A stretch of 64,000 bases of DNA from Psychromonas sp. CD1 (GTDB taxonomy: Bacteria > Pseudomonadota > Gammaproteobacteria > Enterobacterales > Psychromonadaceae), in NCBI RefSeq assembly GCF_002239585.1, contig NZ_NDFH01000003.1:868001-932000 (forward strand). The letters run 5' to 3'. The stretch's first letter is position 1, and every line of letters begins with the position of its first letter. Made by a program: the position numbers and the translations under genes. The notes under the pieces were generated by a model. It saw only the letters and a program-made list of their open reading frames with translations. It searched no databases and was not told where the DNA came from. Positions 27,249-38,410 of the stretch are shown here, in pieces.

Positions 27249-28776
27249 ATTTGTATTTTTTGCACTGGTCACAGGATTATTTTCTTTAGGTGTGCTTCAA
27301 ACCGTACAACGACATATTAGCTTTAACATCCCTTGGGTTCCCGGTGTAACACGTACTATCTGGAACATTGATGCAAAAATCACCTTTAATGCTCTTGTTA
27401 ACTCCCCTATTACCGCATCATTAACCACCCCTAAAGCCCAAAAAGGCTTTGTTCAAATAAGCCAGAGCGCGGCGTCCCCAGGTTATGGCTTGTCATACCT
27501 TGACAACAATGAACAAAACACTAAAAAAGTGCAATGGACTATCCGCTCCGCAGAGGGGAAACAAACTTTATATTATAATATTCAAATGATGGTCGATAAT
27601 AAAAACCAGAAAAATCCGACCGCCGATATGCCCCCGATTATTGACATGCCATATAGCAACTCGGCTGAGTCTACAGCAGGTAATGCATTAATAAAAGAAG
27701 CCTTAAAAACCAGTGCAGATGCTTTTAGTCTGACGCGAGAAATTTTAAAAAAAATCAATGCAGAAGAGCCAAGTCAAAATGTCAAATTATTACTCAGCAA
27801 TAATAATGATAAAACTAAACTTCTTATGACGCTCCTTAACCGCGCAAAAATTGCTAGCAGACACATTGGCGCATTAAATTTAGAAGATGGTCGAAGACGC
27901 CAACATTTACAAATTTTAGTTGAAGTTTTTGAAATGAAAAATGATGTTATTCACACCCAAATTTTTGAAGCTAATAGCACTAACAGCATCCGCACTGATA
28001 ATTTATTATTATGGGATCAAAGTGGTGTTGCATTGCTTGAACTCAGTGGTGGCGAACATTCAAACGTTAGCTTTTCAATGATAAAACAAGAGCAACCCGC
28101 ATTATCTGCCATTATACAAAAAACGGAAAATGCACAATTATTTGACTTTTCAATACACAGTTTACCCGTCGAAGACCAAGCGCTATTTAAAGGCATATTA
28201 ATGATACCTCTCGGTGTTCTCGTCGTTGTATTAATGCGAGTTTTGATAGGTCTTAAAACATCTGGCACATTTATGCCCGTATTAATAGCAATGGCATTTA
28301 TACAAACCAGCTTAATAACGGGAATAATAGGATTTACTTTACTGGTTGCCATCGGTCTGTTTATTCGTTCCTACCTCTCGCAACTTAATTTACTCCTGGT
28401 ATCACGAATATCCACGGTGATCATTATGGTTATATTATTAATAGCAATGTTTGGAGTGTTGTCTTATAAATTAGGATTAACAGAAGGACTAAAAATCACT
28501 TTCTTCCCGATGATCATTTTGTCTTGGACAATTGAACGTATGTCCGTTTTATGGGAAGAAGAAGGTCCAAAAGAGGTCTTATTACAAGGCGGAGGGAGCT
28601 TACTTGTTGCCATATTTGCCTATTTTGTAATGAGTAATGATATTGCACGTCATTTAATGTTTAACTTTATCGGCTTACAATTTGTCATTATGAGTTTTGT
28701 TCTGTTATTAGGTAGTTACACTGGCTATCGTTTACTCGAATTACGCCGTTTTAAACCCTTAGTCGATCAGGAATAA
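27238..28776 (+). CDS. Inactive transglutaminase fused to 7TM domain (UUP1 family)
   Basis: This 512-residue envelope protein has an N-terminal anchor, a periplasmic domain of about 280 residues resembling an inactive transglutaminase, and a C-terminal block of about seven transmembrane helices from LFKGILMIPLGVLVVVLM onward. The conserved FKTSGTFMPVLIA-like stretch here reads LKTSGTFMPVLIAMAF. It is normally paired with the ATP-grasp ligase that follows three bases later, and often with an aspartyl/zinc protease that is absent from this window. The pathway is poorly described; peptide or glutamate ligation at the envelope is inferred from the partner. An AAGG ribosome site precedes the ATG. 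Confidence 0.83.
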   Translation: MKARFVFFALVTGLFSLGVLQTVQRHISFNIPWVPGVTRTIWNIDAKITFNALVNSPITASLTTPKAQKGFVQISQSAASPGYGLSYLDNNEQNTKKVQWTIRSAEGKQTLYYNIQMMVDNKNQKNPTADMPPIIDMPYSNSAESTAGNALIKEALKTSADAFSLTREILKKINAEEPSQNVKLLLSNNNDKTKLLMTLLNRAKIASRHIGALNLEDGRRRQHLQILVEVFEMKNDVIHTQIFEANSTNSIRTDNLLLWDQSGVALLELSGGEHSNVSFSMIKQEQPALSAIIQKTENAQLFDFSIHSLPVEDQALFKGILMIPLGVLVVVLMRVLIGLKTSGTFMPVLIAMAFIQTSLITGIIGFTLLVAIGLFIRSYLSQLNLLLVSRISTVIIMVILLIAMFGVLSYKLGLTEGLKITFFPMIILSWTIERMSVLWEEEGPKEVLLQGGGSLLVAIFAYFVMSNDIARHLMFNFIGLQFVIMSFVLLLGSYTGYRLLELRRFKPLVDQE

Positions 28777-28779
28777 GAC

Positions 28780-29727
28780 ATGTTTTTAAGTAACCCATTT
28801 GAATTAAAAAGAAGAGGGATTCTAGGGATGAACCAACGTAACAGCGCTTACATTGGTCGTTATAATCCACGTAAACTTTACCCTTTGGTTGATAATAAAC
28901 TAAAAACAAAAATAATTGCACGCAAAGCAAATGTAACGACCCCTGCATTACTCGGTGTTATCTCCATACAAGCCGAAGTCGCAGGCGTTGAAAAGTACAT
29001 AAAAAACTGCTCTGGTTTCGTTATTAAACCCGCTAAAGGTAGTGGTGGTAAAGGTATTTTGGTGATAACTAAAGTTATCAATGGTCGATATTATCGCCCT
29101 AACGGTAATGAAGTACTTTTAGATGATGTACAACGTCATGTGACCAATATATTAGCCGGCCTTTTCAGCTTAGGGGGCAGTGCTGATGTTGCCATTGTTG
29201 AAGCATTAATTCTATTTGATAATGCTTTTGATGGATTTAGTTTTGAGGGTGTACCCGATGTACGCATTATTGTTTTTAAAGGTTTCCCTGTGATGGCTAT
29301 GATGCGCCTTTCAACAGCGGCCTCAGATGGCAAAGCGAATTTACATCAAGGCGCGGTGGGTGTCGGTATTGATATTAAAACCGGAAAAGCACTACATGCG
29401 GTGCAGTTTGATAAACCTATCAAATACCATCCTGATACTAATAAAGAATTGGCTCTTTTAACTGTACCTAAATGGGATAGACTAATCTGGTTAGCATCGA
29501 GCTGTTATGAAATGTCAGGAATGGGATATTTAGGCACGGACATGGTATTAGATCGTGATTTGGGACCAATGTTATTAGAGCTTAATGCTCGCCCAGGTCT
29601 CGCCATACAAATAGCCAATGGACAAGGTATATTACCGCGCCTAAAACTAGTAGAAAGTTTAGGTGAAAATGTATCAATGAGCGTTGATGAGCGCGTGCAG
29701 TTTTGCCAAAAGAATTTTTCTCAATAA
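28780..29727 (+). CDS. Alpha-L-glutamate ligase-like ATP-grasp protein
   Basis: This 315-residue cytoplasmic ATP-grasp enzyme is related to RimK. Visible motifs are FVIKPAKGSGGKGILVI (nucleotide lysine and glycine loop), DVRIIVFKGFPVMAMMRLST, and the metal-binding end LLELNARPGLAIQIANGQG. It should ligate an amino acid to a carboxylate using ATP, but the substrate is unknown. It follows its membrane partner with three bases between them and is bounded by a strong terminator, so the two form the 3' end of the miaB-lnt transcript or a separate unit. Confidence 0.87.
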   Translation: MFLSNPFELKRRGILGMNQRNSAYIGRYNPRKLYPLVDNKLKTKIIARKANVTTPALLGVISIQAEVAGVEKYIKNCSGFVIKPAKGSGGKGILVITKVINGRYYRPNGNEVLLDDVQRHVTNILAGLFSLGGSADVAIVEALILFDNAFDGFSFEGVPDVRIIVFKGFPVMAMMRLSTAASDGKANLHQGAVGVGIDIKTGKALHAVQFDKPIKYHPDTNKELALLTVPKWDRLIWLASSCYEMSGMGYLGTDMVLDRDLGPMLLELNARPGLAIQIANGQGILPRLKLVESLGENVSMSVDERVQFCQKNFSQ

Positions 29728-29733
29728 AAACGA

Positions 29734-29756
29734 GTGCCACAGAAAAAATGTGGCAC
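29734..29756. terminator. Bidirectional terminator
   Basis: Stem GTGCCACA/TGTGGCAC with a 7-base A-rich loop lies between convergent genes. The minus strand continues as CTCGTTTTT and the plus strand reaches a seven-T run 12 bases on. Confidence 0.8.
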
Positions 29757-29772
29757 CTCTTACTTTGTTTTT

Positions 29773-30243
29773 TTAATATTTGTCGTTATTTCTATACGCT
29801 TTATAATCTGACTTTTGTTCATCGGTTAATACTTGAAAACTATCATAGCGAGCTTTCATTTTAGCAAGTTTTCTATCTGTTCTGTATTGTTCTTTATTGT
29901 TAATCATTGTGCGCACTTTCGCTTCATCAAAGGACGCGTTATCAAATACATCATAATTCCCTTTATGCGCAACACGTTGCATATTTTTATCTGCTCGTAG
30001 CTTATCCCAGATTGCATTTATTTTTTGTTGCTGTACTTTCGTTAAATTTAAATTTGAAAAAATGTTATTACCATGATGGTTTTGAGATCCACCACAACCA
30101 TTGTGCATAGAAGAGCCGTATCTATGTCCATGTTGCCCATCATTATTATGTTGATATCTATTTGCATTAGCAGCTGATGCGACTCCAAGCGCAATAACCA
30201 ATACAACCGCACAGACTGATGATGTTAAACCGATCTTTTTCAT
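29773..30243 (-). CDS. Spy/CpxP-family periplasmic protein
   Basis: This 156-residue protein has a signal peptide ending near ASAANA, a His/Gly/Asn-rich segment (HNNDGQHGHRYGSSMHNGCG, residues 32-51), and two LTxxQ motifs (LTKVQQQKI and LTDEQKSDY) that define the Spy/CpxP group of ATP-independent periplasmic chaperones and stress sensors. The His-rich stretch may bind metal, as in some homologues. No cpxRA genes are close by. It is monocistronic with its own promoter region (30244-30370). Confidence 0.82.
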   Translation of the reverse strand: MKKIGLTSSVCAVVLVIALGVASAANANRYQHNNDGQHGHRYGSSMHNGCGGSQNHHGNNIFSNLNLTKVQQQKINAIWDKLRADKNMQRVAHKGNYDVFDNASFDEAKVRTMINNKEQYRTDRKLAKMKARYDSFQVLTDEQKSDYKAYRNNDKY

Positions 30244-30369
30244 ATTATTTACCTTCTCTCATTAATGTATAGTGTTCATTATAGAAAAGAGTTTTGTCTC
30301 AATTATGTCGCCAAATAAAAGATTTTGTTGAGATCTGTGTCTACGACGTTTTTTGACACAATTTGACAT

Positions 30370-30400
30370 AAAAAAACCGAGAATACACTCGGTTTTTTTG
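30370..30400. terminator. Rho-independent terminator of sspAB
   Basis: Stem AAACCGAG/CTCGGTTT with a 6-base loop, A and T tracts on both sides, 30 bases after the sspB stop on the minus strand. Confidence 0.85.
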
Positions 30401-30429
30401 CATCATTAAGAGTCGGCTCACTCACAGCG

Positions 30430-30831
30430 TTATTTTACCAGTGTGAGCGTTGGACCTTTGGGTTTTGGTTTTTTATCCTTATCCGGAGACTTTTCTAATA
30501 CATCATCATAAGAAACTTCATCCGGAAACATGGTTCCAGCCCCATTTTCACGCGCATAAATACCCAAAATAGCATACACAGGGACATAAACTTGCATCGC
30601 TTGCCCTGAAAACCGTGCATTAAATGAAATGGCATTGTCATCCATGCTAAATTGCATCACAGAGCAAGGAGATATATTTAAAACTATCTTGCCGTCTTCA
30701 ATAAATTTCTGTGGCACCTCAACACCTTTTTTTGTTGCATCAACAATAATATGCGGTGTGTTTTCACTGTCAACAATCCAGTTGTAAAATGCACGTAACA
30801 AATAAGGTCTCTGCGCTAACATGCGACTCAT
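30430..30831 (-). CDS. sspB: ClpXP adaptor SspB
   Basis: This 133-residue adaptor delivers ssrA-tagged peptides to ClpXP. The substrate-binding core spans residues 5-110 (RPYLLRAFYNWIVDSENTPH, then GQAMQVYVPVYAILGIYARE). A charged flexible linker leads to the ClpX-binding tail LTLVK. The ATG overlaps the sspA stop by one base (TAATG), so translation is coupled. Order sspA-sspB is the universal gammaproteobacterial one. Confidence 0.94.
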   Translation of the reverse strand: MSRMLAQRPYLLRAFYNWIVDSENTPHIIVDATKKGVEVPQKFIEDGKIVLNISPCSVMQFSMDDNAISFNARFSGQAMQVYVPVYAILGIYARENGAGTMFPDEVSYDDVLEKSPDKDKKPKPKGPTLTLVK

Positions 30832-31463
30832 TATATTCCTACTCGGATTTCACGCTCAGTTTCAGTTAATGAAGCTTGAAATGATTCACGTTCAAATACT
30901 TTGACCATATAACTTTTAAGCCCAGGGATTTCACCCGTCAGCTCAATTTTAAGCTCCGGGAGACGCCATAACAAAGGCGCCATATAACAATCTACTAAAG
31001 TAAATTCTTCTGACATGAAGTAAGCAAAATGATCAAAAACTGGCGCAATAAGTGAGATAGAATCACCTAATTTAATACGCGCAGCATTTGCAGCAACACT
31101 ATCATTACCCATAATAATATCGACTAATGGATACCAATCTCTCTCTACACGTTGCATCATTAAACGACTTTTACCGCGTTCAACAGGATAAACAGGCATT
31201 AAAGGTGGATGCGGAAAACGTTCATCTAAATATTCCATAATGATACGTGAGTCATACAACACTAAATCTCTGTCAACTAATGTTGGCACCGTATTATACG
31301 GGTTAAGATCAATTAATTCTGCAGGCCAATTACTTTCATCCGTAAATGTTATCTCGACATTCACTCCTTTTTCAGCTAAAACAATCCGTGTTTGATGGCT
31401 ATATAAATCTGAGACACCTGAAAATAGTGTCATAACAGAACGTTTATTTGCTGCTACCGTCAT
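30831..31463 (-). CDS. sspA: Stringent starvation protein A
   Basis: This 210-residue GST-fold protein binds RNA polymerase and modulates transcription in stationary phase. The N-terminal thioredoxin-like domain carries NKRSVMTLFSGVSDLYSHQ and the conserved PTLVDRDLVLYDSRIIMEYL region; the all-helical C-terminal domain follows. An AGGAAAA ribosome site precedes the ATG. In relatives, rplM and rpsI lie directly upstream on the same strand; here the upstream DNA instead holds oppositely oriented, foreign-looking copies. Confidence 0.93.
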   Translation of the reverse strand: MTVAANKRSVMTLFSGVSDLYSHQTRIVLAEKGVNVEITFTDESNWPAELIDLNPYNTVPTLVDRDLVLYDSRIIMEYLDERFPHPPLMPVYPVERGKSRLMMQRVERDWYPLVDIIMGNDSVAANAARIKLGDSISLIAPVFDHFAYFMSEEFTLVDCYMAPLLWRLPELKIELTGEIPGLKSYMVKVFERESFQASLTETEREIRVGI

Positions 31464-31515
31464 ATAATTTTCCTAATAAATATAATAAATAATAATCTGT
31501 AAAAGTAAGCCATAA

Positions 31516-31944
31516 AATACTACTCCGGCAATTGTACGTGTTGCTGTTCGTGATGACTTGGGGCGTTCTTATGCAACGGGTAAGAGAAAAGATGCGGTTG
31601 CACGTGTTTGGATCCGTCCTGGTTCGGGTAAAGTAACGATTAACGGTCGTGAAATGAACAAGTATTTTGCACGTCCTGTGTTGCAAATGGTACTTGCGCA
31701 GCCGTTTTCTGTTGCAGGTGTAACTGGTGAATTTGATGTGATGGCTACGGTCAAAGGCGGCGGATTATCTGGTCAAGCTGGTGCGGTAAAACACGGTATT
31801 TCCAAAGCTTTGCAACTTTATGAACCTACCTTGCGTCCGGCCTTAAAGGCCGCTGGTTTCTTAACACGTGATGCACGTGTTGTTGAACGTAAAAAAGTTG
31901 GTCTACATAAAGCACGTAAACGTCCACAATTCTCAAAACGTTAA
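31516..31944 (+). pseudogene. rpsI: 5'-truncated chimeric ribosomal protein S9 gene
   Basis: An S9 reading frame is open from just after a TAA at 31513. The residues before TTG 31558 ([19 protein letters not shown]) look like the linker of alphaproteobacterial S9, which has a long N-terminal extension; no in-frame ATG or GTG and no ribosome site precede them. The body ([56 protein letters not shown]) reads as Rhodobacterales-like, while the last 20 or so residues ([19 protein letters not shown]) are gammaproteobacterial. It is therefore a chimera with no evident start, on the opposite strand from sspA, and cannot be the normal functional copy as read. Confidence 0.8.
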
Positions 31945-32529
<585 letters not shown>

Positions 32530-32620
32530 TGATCACAAATCATTCTATCTTGTTTTTTTTCTTGTAAAATATAATCACTATAATATTAAAAACAACTTAA
32601 TCACTATTGGAGAAAATACG

Positions 32621-34033
32621 GTGAGAAAAACTAAAATAGTATGTACGATTGGTCCGAAATCCGAATCAAAAGAAATGTTAACAAAGCTTGTTAACAATGG
32701 CATGAATGTGATGCGTTTAAACTTTTCTCATGGAAACTTCGCAGAGCATGGAGCCCGCATTACAACTATCCGTAAAATATGTCAAGAAACCGGAATAAAT
32801 GTTGCGATTTTATTAGATACGAAAGGACCTGAGATCCGCACCGTAAAACTTGCAGGTGGTAATGATGTTACATTAAACGCAGGTCAAGAGTTCACTCTTT
32901 CAACCGATCAAAGCATTATTGGTGACAATACTATTGTTGCGGTTACTTATGTAAATTTCGCCAACGATCTAAGCGTTGGTAATACCATTTTGCTTGATGA
33001 TGGCCTTATTGAAATGACAGTAAAAAGCATTGCAAATGGTGATGTGCTTTGTATCGTGCAAAATACCGGTGAGTTAGGCGAAAATAAAGGGGTTAATTTA
33101 CCTGGTGTAAAAGTACAACTTCCGGCGCTTTCTGAAAAAGATAAAGGTGATTTAATCTTTGGCTGTGAGCAAAACGTAGACTTCATTGCGGCTTCTTTTA
33201 TTCGTAAAAAAGAAGATGTTCTAGAAATTCGTGCTTTATTAAAAGAAAATGGAGGCGAAAACATCCAAATCATATCTAAAATCGAAAACCAAGAAGGGGT
33301 TGATAATTTTGATGCGATATTGGAAGTTTCGGACGCGATCATGGTTGCTCGTGGTGATTTAGGTGTTGAAATCGCCGTTGAGGAAGTTATCTTCGCACAA
33401 AAAATGATGATTGAAAAAGCTAACTTTGCCCGTAAACCTGTTATTACAGCAACTCAGATGCTTGATTCTATGATTAAAAACCCTAGACCTACAAGAGCTG
33501 AAGCGGGTGATGTTGCTAACGCTATTTTAGATGGTACTGATGCGGTAATGCTTTCAGGTGAGTCAGCGAAAGGTAAATACCCAGCTGAAGCTGTTGAAAT
33601 AATGGCAACAATTTGTACTCGTACCGATGCTGTTATGCCACCACGCACTATCTCTTCTGCAGTGCAACTCAGTAGTATTACAGGTGCTATCTGTAATAGC
33701 GCAGTCAGCAACGCAGAGCAACTTAATGTCGAACTTATCATTGTTGCAACAGGTGCGGGTAAATCAGCACGCTCTTTACGTAAATACTTTCCAAGTGCTA
33801 TGATTTTAGCATTAACCAACAACTCTAAAACAGCTCAACAACTTGCACTTACCAAAGGTGTTTTAGCAAAAGTTATCGATAAACAAGAGTCTGTAGAAGC
33901 CTTTTATACATTAGGCATGGATATTGCAAAAAATCTTGGCCTTGTTAAATCGGGTGATAAAGTCGTGATGGTATCTGGATCATTAGTACCTTCAGGTACG
34001 ACAAATACTGCTTCGGTACATATGATTTCTTAA
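32621..34033 (+). CDS. pykF: Pyruvate kinase (PykF type)
   Basis: This 470-residue glycolytic enzyme converts phosphoenolpyruvate and ADP to pyruvate and ATP. Motifs: [62 protein letters not shown] and [14 protein letters not shown]. The length and [14 protein letters not shown] start fit PykF rather than PykA. It starts with GTG at 32621 after a GGAGAAAATACG ribosome site. The upstream 90 bases are AT-rich with promoter-like TTGTAA and TATAAT elements. A strong terminator follows. Confidence 0.94.
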   Translation: MRKTKIVCTIGPKSESKEMLTKLVNNGMNVMRLNFSHGNFAEHGARITTIRKICQETGINVAILLDTKGPEIRTVKLAGGNDVTLNAGQEFTLSTDQSIIGDNTIVAVTYVNFANDLSVGNTILLDDGLIEMTVKSIANGDVLCIVQNTGELGENKGVNLPGVKVQLPALSEKDKGDLIFGCEQNVDFIAASFIRKKEDVLEIRALLKENGGENIQIISKIENQEGVDNFDAILEVSDAIMVARGDLGVEIAVEEVIFAQKMMIEKANFARKPVITATQMLDSMIKNPRPTRAEAGDVANAILDGTDAVMLSGESAKGKYPAEAVEIMATICTRTDAVMPPRTISSAVQLSSITGAICNSAVSNAEQLNVELIIVATGAGKSARSLRKYFPSAMILALTNNSKTAQQLALTKGVLAKVIDKQESVEAFYTLGMDIAKNLGLVKSGDKVVMVSGSLVPSGTTNTASVHMIS

Positions 34034-34050
34034 TTTTTATCCTGAATATT

Positions 34051-34079
34051 AAAAGCACTGCACTATGCAGTGCTTTTTT
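34051..34079 (+). terminator. Rho-independent terminator of pyk
   Basis: A 12-bp perfect stem AAAAGCACTGCA/TGCAGTGCTTTT with a 3-base loop and six T residues, 18 bases after the pyk stop. Confidence 0.9.
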
Positions 34080-34239
34080 ATTTTTGATACTTAGCTCATT
34101 TTATTCCCCACTTTTTTTGAGTTCGCTTTTCCATGAGTGTTGTTTTCACACATAAAAAAATATAATCATAAAAAAAAGAAGCTTAGATATAGAAAAAAGG
34201 TAGTATAAGGTTTTATTTTATCTTGGTTGATGGTTTGAA

Positions 34240-35313
34240 ATGCAATTTAAAACTCATTTTCTCTATTTTTTAAAACCTATTATAGGAGGGCTTGTTATTG
34301 CAACGCTTCTCTTGCAAGGCGTAAAATACGAACAAAAATTAAGTGATTTCATCAATAATGATCAAATTCTTAGCTACCATGACGCCGTCATAAAAGCATC
34401 ACCAGCGGTCGTTAATATATACTCTCAACAATATACTAATTCAACCATTGATACCGCTCAGCATTTACAGCCTACTGGACTTGGATCTGGAATAATCGTC
34501 AGTAAAAATGGTTATATTGTGACCAATTATCATGTTATTGCACAAGCTGATCAAATTTTAATCGCATTACAAGACGGACGACTTTTTACCGCAAAAATTA
34601 TCGGCAGTGATTCGTTAACAGACTTAGCCGTTTTACAAATAGATGGGGATAATTTACCTACTATCCCACAAAATCCAAAATATAATCCTCGTGTAGGCGA
34701 TATTGTATTAGCAATCGGTAATCCTTATAATCTCGGACAAACGATAACCCAAGGAATTATTAGCGCAACAGGCCGAAGTGGAATGAGTTCCTCTGGACGC
34801 CAAGATTTTCTGCAAACAGATGCGGCGATTAATGCGGGTAACTCGGGGGGAGCATTAATCAATAGCCGTGGTGAATTAGTAGGGATTAACACCTCTGAAT
34901 TTTATAGTAATAAGAATAATTTAAGTAATGGTATCAGCTTTGCTATCCCGTATAAATTAGCCAACCGAATCACACAGAGTCTGATTAAATATGGACGAGT
35001 TATTCGCGGATCTTTAGGGATTAGAGGTAAAAAAATCGATCCTATTCTTGCACGATTATGGGGACTAAAAGCACAAGATAACCTGATAGTCGAATTTTTA
35101 GCGACCGGAGGCCCCGCAGATATAGCAGGCGTAAAAGAAGGTGATATTTTACTGAAAATAAATGATGAAAAAGCCAATAATTTTATCGAAACATTAGATA
35201 AAGTTGCAGAATTTAAACCCGGTACAAAAGTTATTCTGACACTCTTGCGCAAGGGTGAAACCCTTAAACTTGAGGTTACCATTGGTGAGTTTGATTCTTT
35301 ACGCTTAGATTAA
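34240..35313 (+). CDS. degS: Periplasmic stress-sensor protease DegS
   Basis: This 357-residue inner-membrane-anchored serine protease starts the sigma-E response by cutting RseA when its PDZ domain senses misfolded porin C-termini. One N-terminal membrane helix (PIIGGLVIATLLL) anchors it. The catalytic triad is His in TNYHVIAQ, Asp in LTDLAVLQ and Ser in NAGNSGGAL. A single PDZ domain (about 260-350) includes GGPADIAGVKEGDILL. One PDZ and the anchor distinguish it from DegP/DegQ; a degQ neighbour, common in relatives, is absent. Confidence 0.92.
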   Translation: MQFKTHFLYFLKPIIGGLVIATLLLQGVKYEQKLSDFINNDQILSYHDAVIKASPAVVNIYSQQYTNSTIDTAQHLQPTGLGSGIIVSKNGYIVTNYHVIAQADQILIALQDGRLFTAKIIGSDSLTDLAVLQIDGDNLPTIPQNPKYNPRVGDIVLAIGNPYNLGQTITQGIISATGRSGMSSSGRQDFLQTDAAINAGNSGGALINSRGELVGINTSEFYSNKNNLSNGISFAIPYKLANRITQSLIKYGRVIRGSLGIRGKKIDPILARLWGLKAQDNLIVEFLATGGPADIAGVKEGDILLKINDEKANNFIETLDKVAEFKPGTKVILTLLRKGETLKLEVTIGEFDSLRLD

Positions 35314-35454
35314 AAAACGTTTAACGTTCCTTTTATTATTATATGCATTTATAAATACACACTTAAACGTTATAAAAATTAATTGTTTAACTATAAAATA
35401 AACTTTTAGGTATTATGTTAATAAGAAAATGACTTTAATTTTCCGATACCAAAT

Positions 35455-35487
35455 AAAAAAGGGGAAGCTTACGCTCCCCTTTTTTTT
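35455..35487. terminator. Bidirectional terminator between degS and murA
   Basis: Stem AAAAAGGGGA(A)GC/GC(T)CCCCTTTTT with a short loop, 12 bases after the murA stop on the minus strand, with long T runs on both strands. Confidence 0.85.
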
Positions 35488-35499
35488 ATATATCTTAGC

Positions 35500-36780
<1,281 letters not shown>

Positions 36781-36789
36781 TTACCAATA

Positions 36790-37038
36790 CTAAATAAAAT
36801 GTTTTTGCTTCTGCCATTCTGCTGGCGTCAATGCTTTAATTGTTAATGCATGAATTGCATTCGTTGCAATTTCATCAACAAAAACAGCATAAATTAACTG
36901 CTGTTTTTTAACTCGTGTTAACGGCGTAAAAATATCACTGACAACAATCACTTGAAAATGACCATTTTCACCTTTTACAATACATTCGTCTAACTGTAAT
37001 GCTTTTTCTAATTTTTCTTTCATTTTTTCAATATTCAT
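36790..37038 (-). CDS. ibaG: BolA-family protein IbaG
   Basis: This 82-residue BolA-like protein (YrbA) probably works with monothiol glutaredoxin in iron-sulfur handling and acid stress. The class II KH-like core contains HFQVIVVSDIFTPLTRVKKQ and IYAVFVDEI; the conserved C-terminal helix residues and HALTIKALTPAEW follow. Position between mlaB and murA is as in E. coli, with gaps of 9 and 18 bases. Confidence 0.92.
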   Translation of the reverse strand: MNIEKMKEKLEKALQLDECIVKGENGHFQVIVVSDIFTPLTRVKKQQLIYAVFVDEIATNAIHALTIKALTPAEWQKQKHFI

Positions 37039-37047
37039 TAAAACCTA

Positions 37048-37311
37048 CTATGTAAAAAGAAAATTCACACCATAAAGATGCGATAATATCAGGATTTTAT
37101 CAGAAACGCCTACAAAAATAATATTTGAACAGTGGCTTTTTATTTGCACTAAATAAGCAAGCCCGGCAGAATCTATATTCTCTAATTTTTCTAAATCAAC
37201 TTTATTTATTTTTTCATAGATGCTTAATACAGGGTATTTTTTTAGTGACAAATACGTTAAGAGTAACTCCCCTTGTAGATATATTGTTGCGTCATTTACG
37301 GAATACGTCAC
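37048..37311 (-). CDS. mlaB: STAS-domain protein MlaB
   Basis: This 87-residue STAS protein is the small cytoplasmic subunit that activates the MlaF ATPase of the phospholipid transporter. The typical KVDLEKLENIDSAGLAYLVQ segment carries the conserved serine/threonine loop; otherwise the sequence is diverged. It begins with GTG, overlapping the mlaC TGA as GTGA, so expression is coupled. Assignment rests on this motif and on synteny. Confidence 0.86.
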   Translation of the reverse strand: MTYSVNDATIYLQGELLLTYLSLKKYPVLSIYEKINKVDLEKLENIDSAGLAYLVQIKSHCSNIIFVGVSDKILILSHLYGVNFLFT

Positions 37312-37922
37312 GAAGAAAACTCTATATTTTTAGTTTTTAACAGCTCAATGACATGATCAATGCCTTTTTTCTGGATTAAGCCAGTTAACTCAGATTGCTT
37401 AGTTTGTAATAAACTGATCCCTTCGGCAATAACATCAAATACTTTCCATTGCCCTGTTTTTTTGTTTTTTCGTAATTTAAAGGATATTTTGGTCACTTTT
37501 TTAGTGCTATCAATGACTCGAACAGGGATAGTAATAATACGTTTATTAGAAAAATCAGAAACGTCTAATATTTCTAACTTTTGATTTTTAAAACCCTTTA
37601 ATAGGTGCCCGTAGGCATTAACTAAATAGTCTCTAAATGCATTAACAAAATTTTGACGCTGTACTTTACTTGTGCCTCTCAGGTGCACCCCCATCACTTT
37701 ATAAGCAGCATATTTATAATCAAAATAAGGTAATAATTGTTCTGCTATAATCTTATTTATCAGCGTAGGATCTTTTTTTAACTGTGCTGCATCTTGATTA
37801 ATTCGAGCAAAAACTTGCTTAGATACATCGGCTATCACCGAATTAGGATTGCTCATATCAATACTTTGACTGGTGGCAATACTGGTAAATAACAATAAAA
37901 AACAACTCAGTAATATACGCAT
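37308..37922 (-). CDS. mlaC: Periplasmic phospholipid shuttle MlaC
   Basis: This 204-residue periplasmic lipid-binding protein carries phospholipid between the outer-membrane MlaA complex and inner-membrane MlaFEDB. A signal peptide covers about 19 residues (MRILLSCFLLLFTSIATSQ). The Ttg2D fold is visible in PYFDYKYAAYKVMGVHLRG and RQNFVNAFRDYLVNAYGHLL. Start and stop overlap mlaD (TAATG) and mlaB (GTGA). Confidence 0.93.
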   Translation of the reverse strand: MRILLSCFLLLFTSIATSQSIDMSNPNSVIADVSKQVFARINQDAAQLKKDPTLINKIIAEQLLPYFDYKYAAYKVMGVHLRGTSKVQRQNFVNAFRDYLVNAYGHLLKGFKNQKLEILDVSDFSNKRIITIPVRVIDSTKKVTKISFKLRKNKKTGQWKVFDVIAEGISLLQTKQSELTGLIQKKGIDHVIELLKTKNIEFSS

Positions 37923-38407
37923 TAACCTTCCTTCTGCAATGAATAAATAAATTGACCAATTAAATCTTCCAATATTAATGCAGGTTTAGTATCTTCAATC
38001 GTATCTCCATCACTTAGCATCTCACTCTCCTCATCAATAAATCCAGGGATAATACCAATATATTGTTCTCCTAATAATCCTGATGTATAAATAGAAAGTG
38101 ATGACGTATCCGAATAATATCCTTTATTTGCATACATAGATAAGCGTACACGAGGCATATAGTTGTCTACATCAAGACTTATATTTTCAACGCGTCCCAC
38201 AACAACGCCACCCAATTTTACAGGTGCACGTTCCTTTAGACCGCCAATATTAGTAAAGTTTGCATATAACGTATAACTTTTACCCTTACCTTGTAAGGAA
38301 ACACCAGCAATACTAAATGCGAGGAGAACGAGCGCTATTACTGAACTGATTGCAAAACAACCAACCCAAAATTCAATTCTTTTTTCTGATACTTTTTTTA
38401 TTGACAT
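37922..38407 (-). CDS. mlaD: MCE-domain protein MlaD
   Basis: This 161-residue inner-membrane protein has one N-terminal helix (about 13-33) and one MCE domain (GKSYTLYANFTNIGGLKERA, KLGGVVVGRVENISLD, SGLLGEQYIGIIPG) that forms the hexameric lipid channel of the MlaFEDB complex. It is somewhat shorter than E. coli MlaD because of a reduced C-terminal tail. It follows mlaE by three bases and overlaps mlaC by one. Confidence 0.93.
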   Translation of the reverse strand: MSIKKVSEKRIEFWVGCFAISSVIALVLLAFSIAGVSLQGKGKSYTLYANFTNIGGLKERAPVKLGGVVVGRVENISLDVDNYMPRVRLSMYANKGYYSDTSSLSIYTSGLLGEQYIGIIPGFIDEESEMLSDGDTIEDTKPALILEDLIGQFIYSLQKEG

Positions 38408-38410
38408 CCG

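Noticed and set aside
28751-29333. Minus-strand frames opposite the ATP-grasp gene.
   Set aside because: They lie wholly opposite a clearly conserved gene and resemble nothing.
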